NCBI RefSeq assembly: GCF_017695975.1 | Contig: NZ_JAAORN010000002.1 | Span: 62,001-126,000 of the forward strand | DNA from: Prochlorococcus marinus CUG1417 | Lineage (GTDB): Bacteria > Cyanobacteriota > Cyanobacteriia > PCC-6307 > Cyanobiaceae | Length of the DNA stretch: 64,000 nucleotides | Direction of reading: 5' to 3' | Shown: piece by piece, positions 36,237 through 45,269 of the stretch | How positions within the stretch are numbered: the stretch's first letter is position 1 | Layout: every line of letters starts with the position of its first letter | Made by a program: the position numbers and the translations under genes | Notes under the pieces: generated by a model | Databases searched by the model: none | Seen by the model: the letters and a program-made list of their open reading frames with translations, nothing else | Told to the model about the DNA's origin: nothing

Positions 36237-37313
36237 TTATTTATAATCCTGCATTACCTTATTAAGCCAGTTCACAACCTTATTAGCAAATATATCGGTG
36301 GAGGCATTCTTTTCTACCCATTCTCTACATTTCTTACGCTTTATTTTTTCAATAATTTCTACATAGGAAAGCATATTTTTTTTATCATCAGGCTCAGCAA
36401 GATACCCAGTTTTCCCATGCTGAATAATTTCACTAGGTCCTCCCCTTTTATAAGCTATGACTGGCACCCCGCATGCTAAAGCTTCAACAACTACGTTCCC
36501 ATAAGCTTCATTCCATTTCGGGGTATTTAGCAACACCCTACATTTACCAAGTTCTTTTTGTAATTCATTGGTTGATAAAAAACCCATCCAATCTATAGTC
36601 CCTGAAGGAAAAGATTTTTCTATCTTTGAGGCATAGGTCTCATCTTCTTTAACTCCCCAAACTTTTAGTTGTTCACCAAGTTCATTTGCAACATAAACAG
36701 CATCCTCTAAACCTTTCTCCGGGGCTACTCTCCCAACCCACCCCAATGGTCCCTTAACTGATTCTTGAAAAGTATAGTTATTTAATTTAAAGCCATTTCC
36801 AATAATTATTGGTTTTTTTATAAATGGATAATCATCAGCTTGTATTTTTGAATGAAAAGCAAAATTGTTTGGATGTTTAGCATATACCTTTGAGATTAAA
36901 TTTCTAATTACTGAACTCTCAGAACCCATACTAATAATGTGTGCGATAGGAATCTCTACATTTAAAGTCATCCAAATAGGCAGCCAATCATAAGACATAT
37001 TCAACAATACATCTGATTGCTTAGCAATATCTATTGCCTTTTCAAGCATGCCTGCTAGAAGAGAATTGTCTGGGATAGTTACAGGAGAATTGTAATTTTG
37101 ATGCTGCCAACTAATTTGATCTTTACCTTCTACAAAATGTACTTTTGCCTTTTCATTGCTTTTATGTAATTTTGAATTTCTTGGAGCTATCACATCTACC
37201 GAATGACCTAAAGAAAGCAATCCTGAAACTAAGGAGTTCAAAGTTAATTCAACTCCTCCACCTTTGCCACTTCCGAGGAAACCTAATGGAGTACTTATTA
37301 AAACTATGCGCAT
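36237..37313 (-). CDS. GT4-family glycosyltransferase
   Basis: A 358-residue GT-B glycosyltransferase. GSGKGGGVELTLNSLVSGL is the glycine-rich acceptor loop; the donor-binding EX7E motif is in EAYGNVVVEALACG, followed by PVIAYKRGGPSEI. GWVGRVAPEKGLEDA marks the start of the C-terminal domain. The sugar is unknown. It lies between the EamA transporter and the ArnT-like gene in a three-gene minus-strand cluster. Confidence 0.93.
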   Translation of the reverse strand: MRIVLISTPLGFLGSGKGGGVELTLNSLVSGLLSLGHSVDVIAPRNSKLHKSNEKAKVHFVEGKDQISWQHQNYNSPVTIPDNSLLAGMLEKAIDIAKQSDVLLNMSYDWLPIWMTLNVEIPIAHIISMGSESSVIRNLISKVYAKHPNNFAFHSKIQADDYPFIKKPIIIGNGFKLNNYTFQESVKGPLGWVGRVAPEKGLEDAVYVANELGEQLKVWGVKEDETYASKIEKSFPSGTIDWMGFLSTNELQKELGKCRVLLNTPKWNEAYGNVVVEALACGVPVIAYKRGGPSEIIQHGKTGYLAEPDDKKNMLSYVEIIEKIKRKKCREWVEKNASTDIFANKVVNWLNKVMQDYK

Positions 37314-37342
37314 TATCTAGACTTTTTACACAAAGAAAATAA

Positions 37343-38284
37343 TTAAATAGAATTATCAATAAATTTATTTTCCCATAAAGCTCTTCTCTGGCTAACAAAA
37401 AATACCGAAATAAGAACAAAAACTACCCCTATCCATTGAACAACAGTAAGTCTTTCATCCAACCAAATACCTCCACTAAGAAGTGCAAATACAGGAGTTA
37501 AAAATGCAAGAGTACTAAATCCAGTTATTTCCTTATTATTAGCAAAATAGAAAAACAAACCATAAGCTATTGCTCCTCCGAAAATACTTGCAAATGACAT
37601 CAGTCCCCAATCAAATATTGACCAATCTGGAATTATTTGAAAATTTGATTGTAAGCAATGCTTAATAATAAGTGGTACACTCCCTATCACCATGTGCCAT
37701 CCTGTAACTGCAACTGGATCACTTTTTGTACAGGTGAATCTAATTAAAATAGTTCCTAGTGCCATAGCTAGAGAAGCTGCAAGCATCCAGAGCTCTCCAA
37801 AGTTAAAAGCCACATCAGTTATTGCCTCATCAGACATCAACCACCAATTTCCAAGAAATTCTTGCGGGATACCTAAGAATATTATTCCTCCCAAACCAAA
37901 AAGTAAGCCTAACCATCCTATTGGATTAATTAAATTTCCAAAAATTGCCCTCGCTAATATAGCTACCAAAAGGGGCTGAGAATCAATCAATACAGACCCT
38001 AGACCTGCTCCAGTTTTTTCTATACCATAAGTTAAAAACAACTGAAAAAAAGTTGCGTCGACAATTGTAAAAACAAAAAACCACTTCAAATCGCACTTAT
38101 AAATTTTTAGATCTCTTTTAAACAAATATGTTGTAATTAGAACAAGAATTCCTGCAGGAAGTAATCTTAAAGAAGCCACAAACTCTGGTCCAGCACTTGA
38201 TACTAAGGGAGTCATAGCCGCCATTGAAGTTCCCCAAAGTGCAAAAGGGAGTATCATTAAAAACCAATTTAAGATTGAATTCAT
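37343..38284 (-). CDS. EamA/DMT-family transporter
   Basis: A 313-residue membrane protein with ten predicted helices in two EamA repeats. Both repeats have the usual ending (LLVAILARAIFGN in the first and GGIWLDERLTVVQWIGVVF in the second). It may export metabolites or act as a flippase for lipid-linked sugars; placement upstream of two glycosyltransferases is compatible with the latter but does not prove it. It diverges from sppA with 52 bases between. Confidence 0.92.
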   Translation of the reverse strand: MNSILNWFLMILPFALWGTSMAAMTPLVSSAGPEFVASLRLLPAGILVLITTYLFKRDLKIYKCDLKWFFVFTIVDATFFQLFLTYGIEKTGAGLGSVLIDSQPLLVAILARAIFGNLINPIGWLGLLFGLGGIIFLGIPQEFLGNWWLMSDEAITDVAFNFGELWMLAASLAMALGTILIRFTCTKSDPVAVTGWHMVIGSVPLIIKHCLQSNFQIIPDWSIFDWGLMSFASIFGGAIAYGLFFYFANNKEITGFSTLAFLTPVFALLSGGIWLDERLTVVQWIGVVFVLISVFFVSQRRALWENKFIDNSI

Positions 38285-38336
38285 TAAGTCTGCTGATAAT
38301 CTTTTTAAAGTAGTTTTATGAATTTACTTTAAAAGA

Positions 38337-39146
38337 ATGATTTGGCCTTTTAGACGAAAGTCAAAAAAAAGAATGGCTCGTATTGTAATTGATGAGCCTA
38401 TTACAAGTTCAACAAGGATTTCTGTCCTTAAAGCACTTAAACAAATTGAGGATAGAGAATTTCCTGCTTTAATCGTGAGAATTGATTCGCCAGGAGGTAC
38501 TGTTGGTGATAGCCAAGAAATATACTCTGCTATTAAAAGACTAAAAGGAAAAGGATGTAAAGTCATTGCTAGTTTTGGAAATATATCAGCATCTGGAGGA
38601 GTTTACATTGGTGTTGCATCTGACAAAATAGTTGCGAATCCAGGTACAATCACAGGATCAATTGGTGTCATTATAAGGGGAAATAATTTATCTGAATTGT
38701 TAGACAAAGTCGGAATAAAATTCGAGACTGTCAAAAGTGGTGTATTCAAAGATATACTTTCTCCAGATAAAGCTTTAAGTGAGGAAGGTAGAAAACTCCT
38801 TCAAGGTTTAATAGATGAAAGCTACAAACAATTTACTGAAGCTGTTGCTGAAGGAAGAAATTTACCCATTGAAGAAGTAAAAAAGTTTGCCGATGGAAGA
38901 ATTTTCACTGGGACCCAAGCAAAAGAATTAGGGCTTATTGATGAAGTTGGAGATGAATTTGTGGCGAGGGAACTTGCATCAAAAATGGTCAATATTGATC
39001 CTAAAATTCAGCCGTTAACATTTGGGAAGAAAAAAAAGAAAATACTTGGGCTAATTCCTGGAAGTAAAATTATTGAAAAAGTTTTTAATATTATCTCCTT
39101 TGAGATTGACTCATCTAATAAAATACTCTGGTTATATAAGCCCTAA
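38337..39146 (+). CDS. sppA: Signal peptide peptidase SppA
   Basis: A 269-residue serine protease of the short SppA class that digests remnant signal peptides in the membrane. The catalytic serine is in NISASGGVYIGVA (Ser86), with NPGTITGSIGVI conserved downstream and a lysine in LIDESYKQF as the likely dyad base. GRIFTGTQAKELGLID is the family C-terminal motif. No strong N-terminal membrane anchor is seen, unlike E. coli SppA. Confidence 0.94.
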   Translation: MIWPFRRKSKKRMARIVIDEPITSSTRISVLKALKQIEDREFPALIVRIDSPGGTVGDSQEIYSAIKRLKGKGCKVIASFGNISASGGVYIGVASDKIVANPGTITGSIGVIIRGNNLSELLDKVGIKFETVKSGVFKDILSPDKALSEEGRKLLQGLIDESYKQFTEAVAEGRNLPIEEVKKFADGRIFTGTQAKELGLIDEVGDEFVARELASKMVNIDPKIQPLTFGKKKKKILGLIPGSKIIEKVFNIISFEIDSSNKILWLYKP

Positions 39147-39166
39147 ATCAATCAACAGTTATAAAA

Positions 39167-39538
39167 ATGAAAGGTGATTATAAGATTACATTTATTCGAG
39201 GAGCTACAACAGCATCTGGCAATTCCGTTGAGGAAATAGAGGATGCAGTAGTGGAGTTAATAGATGAATTAATTTCACGTAATTCTCTGATTAAGTCGAA
39301 CTTATTATCCATTATATTTACTACTACAAAAGATTTGGATGCATGTTTCCCTGCTTCAATCGCGAGAAAATGTAATGGACTTAATTCAGTGGCTTTTTTA
39401 GACTGTCAACAAATGCACGTATCAAATGATATTAATTTTTGTATAAGAATAATGGCTCAAGTTTTTATGCCGCCAAATAATTCGGTAAAGCATCCTTATT
39501 TAAGAGGTGCTGCCAAATTAAGGACAGATAGATGTTAA
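39167..39538 (+). CDS. aroH: Chorismate mutase, AroH type
   Basis: A 123-residue monofunctional chorismate mutase of the AroH class that turns chorismate into prephenate for phenylalanine and tyrosine. IRGATTASGNS is the N-terminal active-site loop with arginine; FPASIARKC follows, and CIRIMAQVF has the second active-site arginine; YLRGAAKLR ends the domain. The segment CQQMHV aligns with CMQEMDV of the Bacillus enzyme, so the residue equal to catalytic Glu78 is glutamine here, if the remembered alignment is right. Confidence 0.92.
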   Translation: MKGDYKITFIRGATTASGNSVEEIEDAVVELIDELISRNSLIKSNLLSIIFTTTKDLDACFPASIARKCNGLNSVAFLDCQQMHVSNDINFCIRIMAQVFMPPNNSVKHPYLRGAAKLRTDRC

Positions 39539-39609
39539 CCTTAGTTAAACTAACTTCCTTTTTTATAAGTTTGGATAGCCCGAATTAATCCTAAAAAAAT
39601 TTTACTTAA

Positions 39610-40188
39610 ATGTTAAAAAACACAAAGAAACTTGCTTTAAATTTTAAAATTTTAAGTTTTTTTCTTATACCCTCTATTTTAGTTTCGATTCCATTCTTTA
39701 GTAAGATCCAAGACGCTAAAGCAGGTTTGGAATTTCAATGGGACCAGAACTCCGGGATCAGACGATTAAGGTGGTTTCAAAAAGAAAACAAAAAAAGACT
39801 TAGAAATAAGATTTATTTTTTCTTAAGGCCAAGAGATAGAAACTCTGAACTATTAAGAATAAATTTAGCCATCCCCGAAACCTTTAAAGTCAAGTTAAAT
39901 ACAGAAAAAATAAGTTTTTGTAATGTAAGGATAGGAGGTTTTGAAAGTAGAACAAAATGTCTAGAGGATATTCCTGCTGATATCGAAATTAATACTGATG
40001 AAGCAGGGTTAAGATCAGTGGATATTTATCCTTATAAACCAATTCCCACTAATAAAAAGAGTTATGCAATTGTTTTAAAAGTTTTTAATCCAAGAAGATC
40101 AGGACTTTATCAATTTCATTTATATGGTCAGCCTAAAGGAAATACAGGTTTAAGTTATTTAGGATCCTCGACTATTGTGATCGATTAA
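39610..40188 (+). CDS. DUF2808-family protein
   Basis: A 192-residue protein that matches DUF2808, common in cyanobacteria. It has an N-terminal signal peptide or membrane anchor (about 14-36) and a beta-rich domain with LRWFQKENKKRLRNKIYFFL, shown in part, and FNPRRSGLYQFHLYGQPKG. It is probably exported to the periplasm. It lies 30 bases upstream of rpmH. Function unknown. Confidence 0.88.
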   Translation: MLKNTKKLALNFKILSFFLIPSILVSIPFFSKIQDAKAGLEFQWDQNSGIRRLRWFQKENKKRLRNKIYFFLRPRDRNSELLRINLAIPETFKVKLNTEKISFCNVRIGGFESRTKCLEDIPADIEINTDEAGLRSVDIYPYKPIPTNKKSYAIVLKVFNPRRSGLYQFHLYGQPKGNTGLSYLGSSTIVID

Positions 40189-40218
40189 ATGATAAATTAA
40201 TTATGGATAATTAAAAAA

Positions 40219-40356
40219 ATGACTAAAAGAACTTTTGGCGGAACTTCAAGAAAAAGAAAACGTGTATCTGGTTTTAGAGTAAGAATGCGTTCTCATACTG
40301 GTAGAAGAGTTATTAAAAGCAGAAGGCAAAAGGGAAGAGAAAGAATAGCTGTTTAA
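40219..40356 (+). CDS. rpmH: Ribosomal protein L34
   Basis: A 45-residue, strongly basic ribosomal protein, read directly from the plus strand as [19 protein letters not shown] to [29 protein letters not shown], shown in part, is the L34 signature. It is too short to be listed by many gene finders. It lies immediately upstream of rnpA, the conserved order. Confidence 0.97.
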
Positions 40357-40367
40357 CTTTATCTATA

Positions 40368-40754
40368 ATGGCCCTACCTAAAGAAATGCGTTTAAAAGGT
40401 CATAGGGCTTTTAATTATATCCATAAAAATTCCATAAAATATCATGGAAAATTAATGACTTTTAAAGTAGCAAAATCAAATCCCGAAATTCTCTTATCCC
40501 ATAAATTGGCAAATACCCCAGACAATTTGAGGATAGCAATTGCCATAAGTAAAAAAGTTTCAAAAAAAGCTGTAAATAGAAATAAAATTAGAAGAATGCT
40601 TCAAGAGTGGTTGTTAACAAACATTCAAAAAATTAATAGCCACAAACCTTATTGGTTACTTGTTAACCTTAAATTTGGGAATTTCTGCAATGATAAAAAT
40701 AGACTTTTGGAGGAATTTCAAAACTTAATGTCCAAATCTCATCTAATCAAATGA
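40368..40754 (+). CDS. rnpA: Ribonuclease P protein component
   Basis: A 128-residue basic protein subunit of RNase P that supports the catalytic RNA in tRNA 5' maturation. The RNR motif is present as KKAVNRNKIRRMLQEW. It follows rpmH by 11 bases. Its stop overlaps the next gene's ATG by 4 bases, so translation is probably coupled. Confidence 0.96.
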   Translation: MALPKEMRLKGHRAFNYIHKNSIKYHGKLMTFKVAKSNPEILLSHKLANTPDNLRIAIAISKKVSKKAVNRNKIRRMLQEWLLTNIQKINSHKPYWLLVNLKFGNFCNDKNRLLEEFQNLMSKSHLIK

Positions 40755-41164
40755 TAAACATTAATGAAGTAACCTTTTACGAAGGTGGTCCCGCAAAAAG
40801 TGATTTAATAATAAACCTTTTAGCAGGATTTACTATTCTTGGTTTACCATTTACATTTGCTGCAATAGTTAGAGCATTGTGGTTAAGGTATAAAATCACA
40901 AATAAGAGAATCACAATTGATGGGGGATGGTTTGGTAAAAATAAATCACAGGTTTCATTAAGTAAAATTGAAGAGATCAGATCTATTCCAAGAGGATTTG
41001 GATCATACGGCGATATGGTTCTGATCCTTGATGACGGATCAAAAGTTGAAATGAAATCATTACCTCTATTCAGAGAAAAGCAAAAATTTATTGAAGAAAA
41101 TATAATTAAAAAATCAGAAACTTCAAATCTCAACGAGGTAACTGGGTTTGCTACTAAATCCTAA
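40751..41164 (+). CDS. PH-domain membrane protein
   Basis: A 137-residue protein with a hydrophobic segment of about 35 residues (about 17-50, one or two helices) and a bacterial PH domain (about 55-120, YKITNKRITIDGGWFGK). Its position between rnpA and yidC is conserved in cyanobacteria as far as I recall. It overlaps rnpA by 4 bases. It may take part in membrane-protein insertion, but this is inferred from position only. Confidence 0.83.
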   Translation: MININEVTFYEGGPAKSDLIINLLAGFTILGLPFTFAAIVRALWLRYKITNKRITIDGGWFGKNKSQVSLSKIEEIRSIPRGFGSYGDMVLILDDGSKVEMKSLPLFREKQKFIEENIIKKSETSNLNEVTGFATKS

Positions 41165-41235
41165 ATAAATTAATTACAAAAAACTTATTTTCCTGTAAGA
41201 TAAATGACTAGTAAATTCAAAATCTTTTTAATATC

Positions 41236-42378
41236 GTGATAGGGTTCATTTCAGAAAAACTACTTATCCCTATTCTAGATTTTTTCTACGGTTTAGTCCC
41301 AAGTTATGGATTAGCAATTGTTGCATTAACGGTAGTAATAAGAATTGCGCTTTTCCCTTTAAGCGCAGGCTCAATACGAAGTGCAAGACGAATGAAGATT
41401 GCCCAGCCAGTAATGCAAAAGAGGCAAGCGGAAATAAAATCTAAGTTCTCAGGAGATCCAAAGAAACAACAAGAAGAATTAGGTAAATTAATGAATGAGT
41501 TCGGCAGTCCTCTTGCGGGTTGTCTTCCACTTATTGTTCAAATGCCTGTGCTTTTTGCATTATTTGCAACTTTAAGAGGTTCTCCATTCGCAGACGTTCC
41601 TTACAACATTAATCTAAAGGTCGTTCCACAAGATCAAATTGCGGCTATTGATCCAAAGCCCTACAAATCTCCAAGACACTCTATATTCATTACAGAAAAA
41701 TCTCATTTTCCTGTGATAGCAACAATTCCTAATGGGACAAAATTAGGAACAGAAGAATCAATAAAAATTAATTTACAAACAACAAATGGCAACAGCTATT
41801 CGGATGTTTTATCTAAGTACGACAATGGCTCTAAGTTCCTACCCACTTGGACAGTTTCAAAGGGATCTGAAAATTTAAAAGTTTCTCAAGACGGAACAGT
41901 AACTGCCATTAAACCAGGTGACGCTACAATCGAAGCTAAAATTCCTGGTCTTGCTGCTAAAAGTGGTTTTCTCTTTATTAAAGCGCTTGGTCAAGTTGGA
42001 TTTTATGTAGATGGTTCTATTAATTGGGATATTGCTGCGCTAGTTGGGGCTTTTGGATTAACCCTACTACTATCTCAAGTTTTATCCAGTCAGGGAATGC
42101 CTGCCAATCCTCAACAATCAACTGCCAACAAAATTACTCCAGTTATGATTACTGGAATGTTTCTTTTCTTCCCACTTCCAGCAGGAGTATTACTATATAT
42201 GGTTGTTGCTAATATTTTTCAGGCATTTCAGACCTTCCTTCTCAACAAAGAGGCTCTTCCTGAGAATTTACAGAAAATTTTGGATCAACAACTATTAGGA
42301 AAAAATGAAGCAATAACAACAGCTGCTTCAACTATCTCAGAGAAAAGATTGCCTTTTGAACCTAATAGCAAGAAATAG
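41236..42378 (+). CDS. yidC: YidC/Oxa1/Alb3 membrane protein insertase
   Basis: A 380-residue insertase that inserts proteins into the cytoplasmic and thylakoid membranes. The core helices carry [34 protein letters not shown] and [19 protein letters not shown], typical of Oxa1/Alb3/YidC. A soluble insert of roughly 130 residues (about 120-250) between the second and third helices has [20 protein letters not shown], like a bacterial Ig-like (BIG2) repeat. The start is GTG at 41236. Confidence 0.95.
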   Translation: MIGFISEKLLIPILDFFYGLVPSYGLAIVALTVVIRIALFPLSAGSIRSARRMKIAQPVMQKRQAEIKSKFSGDPKKQQEELGKLMNEFGSPLAGCLPLIVQMPVLFALFATLRGSPFADVPYNINLKVVPQDQIAAIDPKPYKSPRHSIFITEKSHFPVIATIPNGTKLGTEESIKINLQTTNGNSYSDVLSKYDNGSKFLPTWTVSKGSENLKVSQDGTVTAIKPGDATIEAKIPGLAAKSGFLFIKALGQVGFYVDGSINWDIAALVGAFGLTLLLSQVLSSQGMPANPQQSTANKITPVMITGMFLFFPLPAGVLLYMVVANIFQAFQTFLLNKEALPENLQKILDQQLLGKNEAITTAASTISEKRLPFEPNSKK

Positions 42379-42393
42379 ACTTAATCCTAACTA

Positions 42394-43860
42394 ATGAATT
42401 CTTGGTGTAAAAATTTAGAATTGCTCATAAAATCAAGAACTTCATTAATCTGGATAAGGAATAAAGAGGAGGAAAGATTAGAAAATATTCTCAATTATTC
42501 ATGTGAAAAATTAAATATAAAAAGATTTGTTTCCTGGGATTGCGTTAGCGGTATTAAAGGATTGGTAAATGAAAAAGGTAAATTTCAAAATAACCCATTA
42601 GGAGTGCTTAATTGGCTTAAAGAACAAAGTTCTGAATTATCAACAATATTATTAGTTAAAGATTTTCATAAATTTTATGATGATCCATCTATAAATAGAA
42701 CTATTAAAGGACTATCTTCCTCGCTTAAGGAAACAAATCATAATTTAGTATTCAGTTCACATATATTTCCATCATCAGAAGAACTTGATGAATTAATGAC
42801 AATTATCAACTTACCTTTACCTGATCAGAAAGAGTTAAAAAATCTAATAAAAAAAATTGCTGCAAATACCAACTCAAAACTTAATGAACAAGACTTAAAC
42901 GAACTCTCTTTGGCTTCAAGCGGATTAACAGAAATAAAAGTGAAACAAGTTACAGCGAAAGCACTTGCTCAAAGAGGGAAAATTAGTAAAGAGGATATCA
43001 AAGATATTCTTGAGGAGAAAAAACAAGTAATTGCAAGAAGTGAAATATTAGAATTTTTTGAATCCAAATCATGTCAAGATGATATAGGTGGTCTAAGTGT
43101 TTTAAAAGTTTGGCTTAATCAAAGATATAGGGCCTTTTCTAAAGAAGCTATGGACTATGGACTACCTATCCCAAAAGGGGTCTTACTCGTTGGTGCACAA
43201 GGTACTGGTAAATCACTTACGGCGAAATCAATTTCTAGGAGTTGGTCTATGCCCCTTCTAAGGTTAGATGTGGGGAGACTATTTTCTAGCCTTGTCGGTT
43301 CAAGTGAGGCAAGAACAAGAGAAACCATATCTAGAGCTGAAGCAATGTCCCCTTGTATCCTTTGGATTGATGAAATTGATAAGGGCTTTGGAGGTGATGC
43401 TAGGAGTGATGGAGGGACAAGTCAGAGAGTTTTGGCGAGTCTGTTAACTTGGATGGCTGAAAAAGAATCAGCCGTATTTGTAATTGCTACCGCTAACTCC
43501 ATAGATAAGCTTCCTGCTGAATTATTAAGGAAAGGTAGGTTTGATGAGATATTTTTTCTTGATTTGCCAAATTCTGAAGAAAGATTGAGCATTCTTGATT
43601 TGCACTTAAAAAAAAGAAGGCCAGGTTATAGTTTCCCTCTTTCTACCATTATCGACAGAACAGATGGATACTCAGGTGCAGAACTTGAACAAGCAGTAAT
43701 AGAGGGTATGCACATTTCATTCTCTGAGAATAGAGAGCTAATGGAGAAAGATTTAATAAAGGCAGTTTCTGAATTAGTTCCCTTATCCAGAACAGCAAAA
43801 GAACAAATTGATTTACTAAAAAAATGGTCATCAACGGGACGGGCTCGTTCTGCGTCGTAA
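42394..43860 (+). CDS. ycf46: AAA ATPase, Ycf46-like
   Basis: A 488-residue AAA+ ATPase of the Ycf46 type. The N-terminal 240 residues form a degenerate ATPase-like region; the AAA module has Walker A GAQGTGKSLTAKS (Lys273), Walker B ILWIDEIDKGF (Asp326, Glu327) and the arginine-finger region RKGRFDEIFFLDLP. Cyanobacterial Ycf46 has been linked to CO2 uptake regulation, but the role is not settled. It starts 15 bases after yidC. Confidence 0.9.
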   Translation: MNSWCKNLELLIKSRTSLIWIRNKEEERLENILNYSCEKLNIKRFVSWDCVSGIKGLVNEKGKFQNNPLGVLNWLKEQSSELSTILLVKDFHKFYDDPSINRTIKGLSSSLKETNHNLVFSSHIFPSSEELDELMTIINLPLPDQKELKNLIKKIAANTNSKLNEQDLNELSLASSGLTEIKVKQVTAKALAQRGKISKEDIKDILEEKKQVIARSEILEFFESKSCQDDIGGLSVLKVWLNQRYRAFSKEAMDYGLPIPKGVLLVGAQGTGKSLTAKSISRSWSMPLLRLDVGRLFSSLVGSSEARTRETISRAEAMSPCILWIDEIDKGFGGDARSDGGTSQRVLASLLTWMAEKESAVFVIATANSIDKLPAELLRKGRFDEIFFLDLPNSEERLSILDLHLKKRRPGYSFPLSTIIDRTDGYSGAELEQAVIEGMHISFSENRELMEKDLIKAVSELVPLSRTAKEQIDLLKKWSSTGRARSAS

Positions 43861-43982
43861 CTAAATCTAAATTTATTTAAATATCAAATAAGTTAGGAAT
43901 CATTAATTTAGTTAATTTTTCATCAAAAATCCCTAATAATGAATTTAGATTAACTATCTTTATTAAGGTATAAAAAAAAAGA

Positions 43983-45260
43983 GTGTTAGATCAAAAATTA
44001 ATAAGAGAAAATCCAACATCTGTTGAACAAAATTTATCCTCAAGAGGGAAAGCTTTTAATATTTCTCATATACATGAGTTAACTCTTAAGAAAAAAGAAA
44101 TTGATATAGAAATATCAAGTCTCCAATCTGAGAGTAAAAAATTAAGTAAATTAATTGGTCAAACAATTAGCAAATCTCAGAACAACAATTATCCAGAACT
44201 GAATGATCTCAAGAAAAAGGGGAATGATTTTAGATTGAGAATCTCTAAATTTGAGGAGAAACAAAGAATATTGGATAAACAAATAAATGATGAGATTTGT
44301 AATTTGCCAAATTTCCCTAGCAAAGATGCACCTTTTGGGAAAGATGAAACTAATAATGTACAAATAAAAACTTGGGGAGAGCCTTTAATTACAGAAAATG
44401 TCAAATCTCACTGGGAGATAGGCGAAAGTCTCAATCTTTTTGACTCTGTAAAATCAGCAAAAATATCAAAAAGTCGTTTTATCACGCTCATTGGGGATGG
44501 CGCCAGATTAGAGAGAGCCTTAATAAACTTCATGCTCGATATGCATACTAAAAATGGGTACATAGAGTTAATGCCTCCAGCTTTAGTAAATTCAGAGAGT
44601 TTAAAGGGATCTGGACAATTACCTAAATTTTCTAATGAAAGTTTTAATTGTACCAATGACGATTTATGGCTTTCTCCAACGGCCGAAGTACCACTAACTG
44701 CATTTCACAGAAACGAGATTGTTGATCCCAAGCATTTACCTATTAAATATGTTGCATATAGCCCATGCTTTAGGCGAGAAGCCGGGAGTTATGGAAAAGA
44801 TACTAAAGGGTTAATAAGACTTCATCAATTTAATAAGGTTGAGTTGTATTGGTTTTGTGATCCAAGTCAATCTTTAGAAGCACATAAAAAAATTACTTCT
44901 GATGCAGAAAGTATTTTAAAAAAGCTCAATCTACCCTATCGATTAGTAGATATTTGTACTGGAGACTTGGGATTCTCTGCTAGTAGAACCTTTGATATTG
45001 AAGTTTGGCTACCCAGTAGTAAATGTTATAGAGAAATTTCAAGTTGTAGCAATTGCTTAGATTTTCAAGCACGCAGATCATCAATAAGAACAAAAATTGA
45101 TAAAAAAAATACATATTTACACACCTTAAATGGCAGTGGTCTTGCCATTGGAAGAACAATGGCTGCGATTCTAGAGAATGGCCAACAAACAGATGGGAGC
45201 GTTAAGATTCCAGATGCTTTAGTTCCATATTTTGGATCAAATTTTTTAAAAACTGCTTAA
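43983..45260 (+). CDS. serS: Seryl-tRNA synthetase
   Basis: A 425-residue class II synthetase. The N-terminal coiled-coil arm (about 30-100) binds the long variable arm of tRNA-Ser. Motif 2 is [19 protein letters not shown] and motif 3 [30 protein letters not shown] is also conserved. The start is GTG. It is followed by rseP after 9 bases. A tRNA-Ser lies at 22270-22354 in this window. Confidence 0.97.
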   Translation: MLDQKLIRENPTSVEQNLSSRGKAFNISHIHELTLKKKEIDIEISSLQSESKKLSKLIGQTISKSQNNNYPELNDLKKKGNDFRLRISKFEEKQRILDKQINDEICNLPNFPSKDAPFGKDETNNVQIKTWGEPLITENVKSHWEIGESLNLFDSVKSAKISKSRFITLIGDGARLERALINFMLDMHTKNGYIELMPPALVNSESLKGSGQLPKFSNESFNCTNDDLWLSPTAEVPLTAFHRNEIVDPKHLPIKYVAYSPCFRREAGSYGKDTKGLIRLHQFNKVELYWFCDPSQSLEAHKKITSDAESILKKLNLPYRLVDICTGDLGFSASRTFDIEVWLPSSKCYREISSCSNCLDFQARRSSIRTKIDKKNTYLHTLNGSGLAIGRTMAAILENGQQTDGSVKIPDALVPYFGSNFLKTA

Positions 45261-45269
45261 TATAAGAAA

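Noticed and set aside
40777-41133. 118-residue minus-strand frame
   Set aside because: Shadow of the PH-domain gene; no motif and wrong orientation for the operon.
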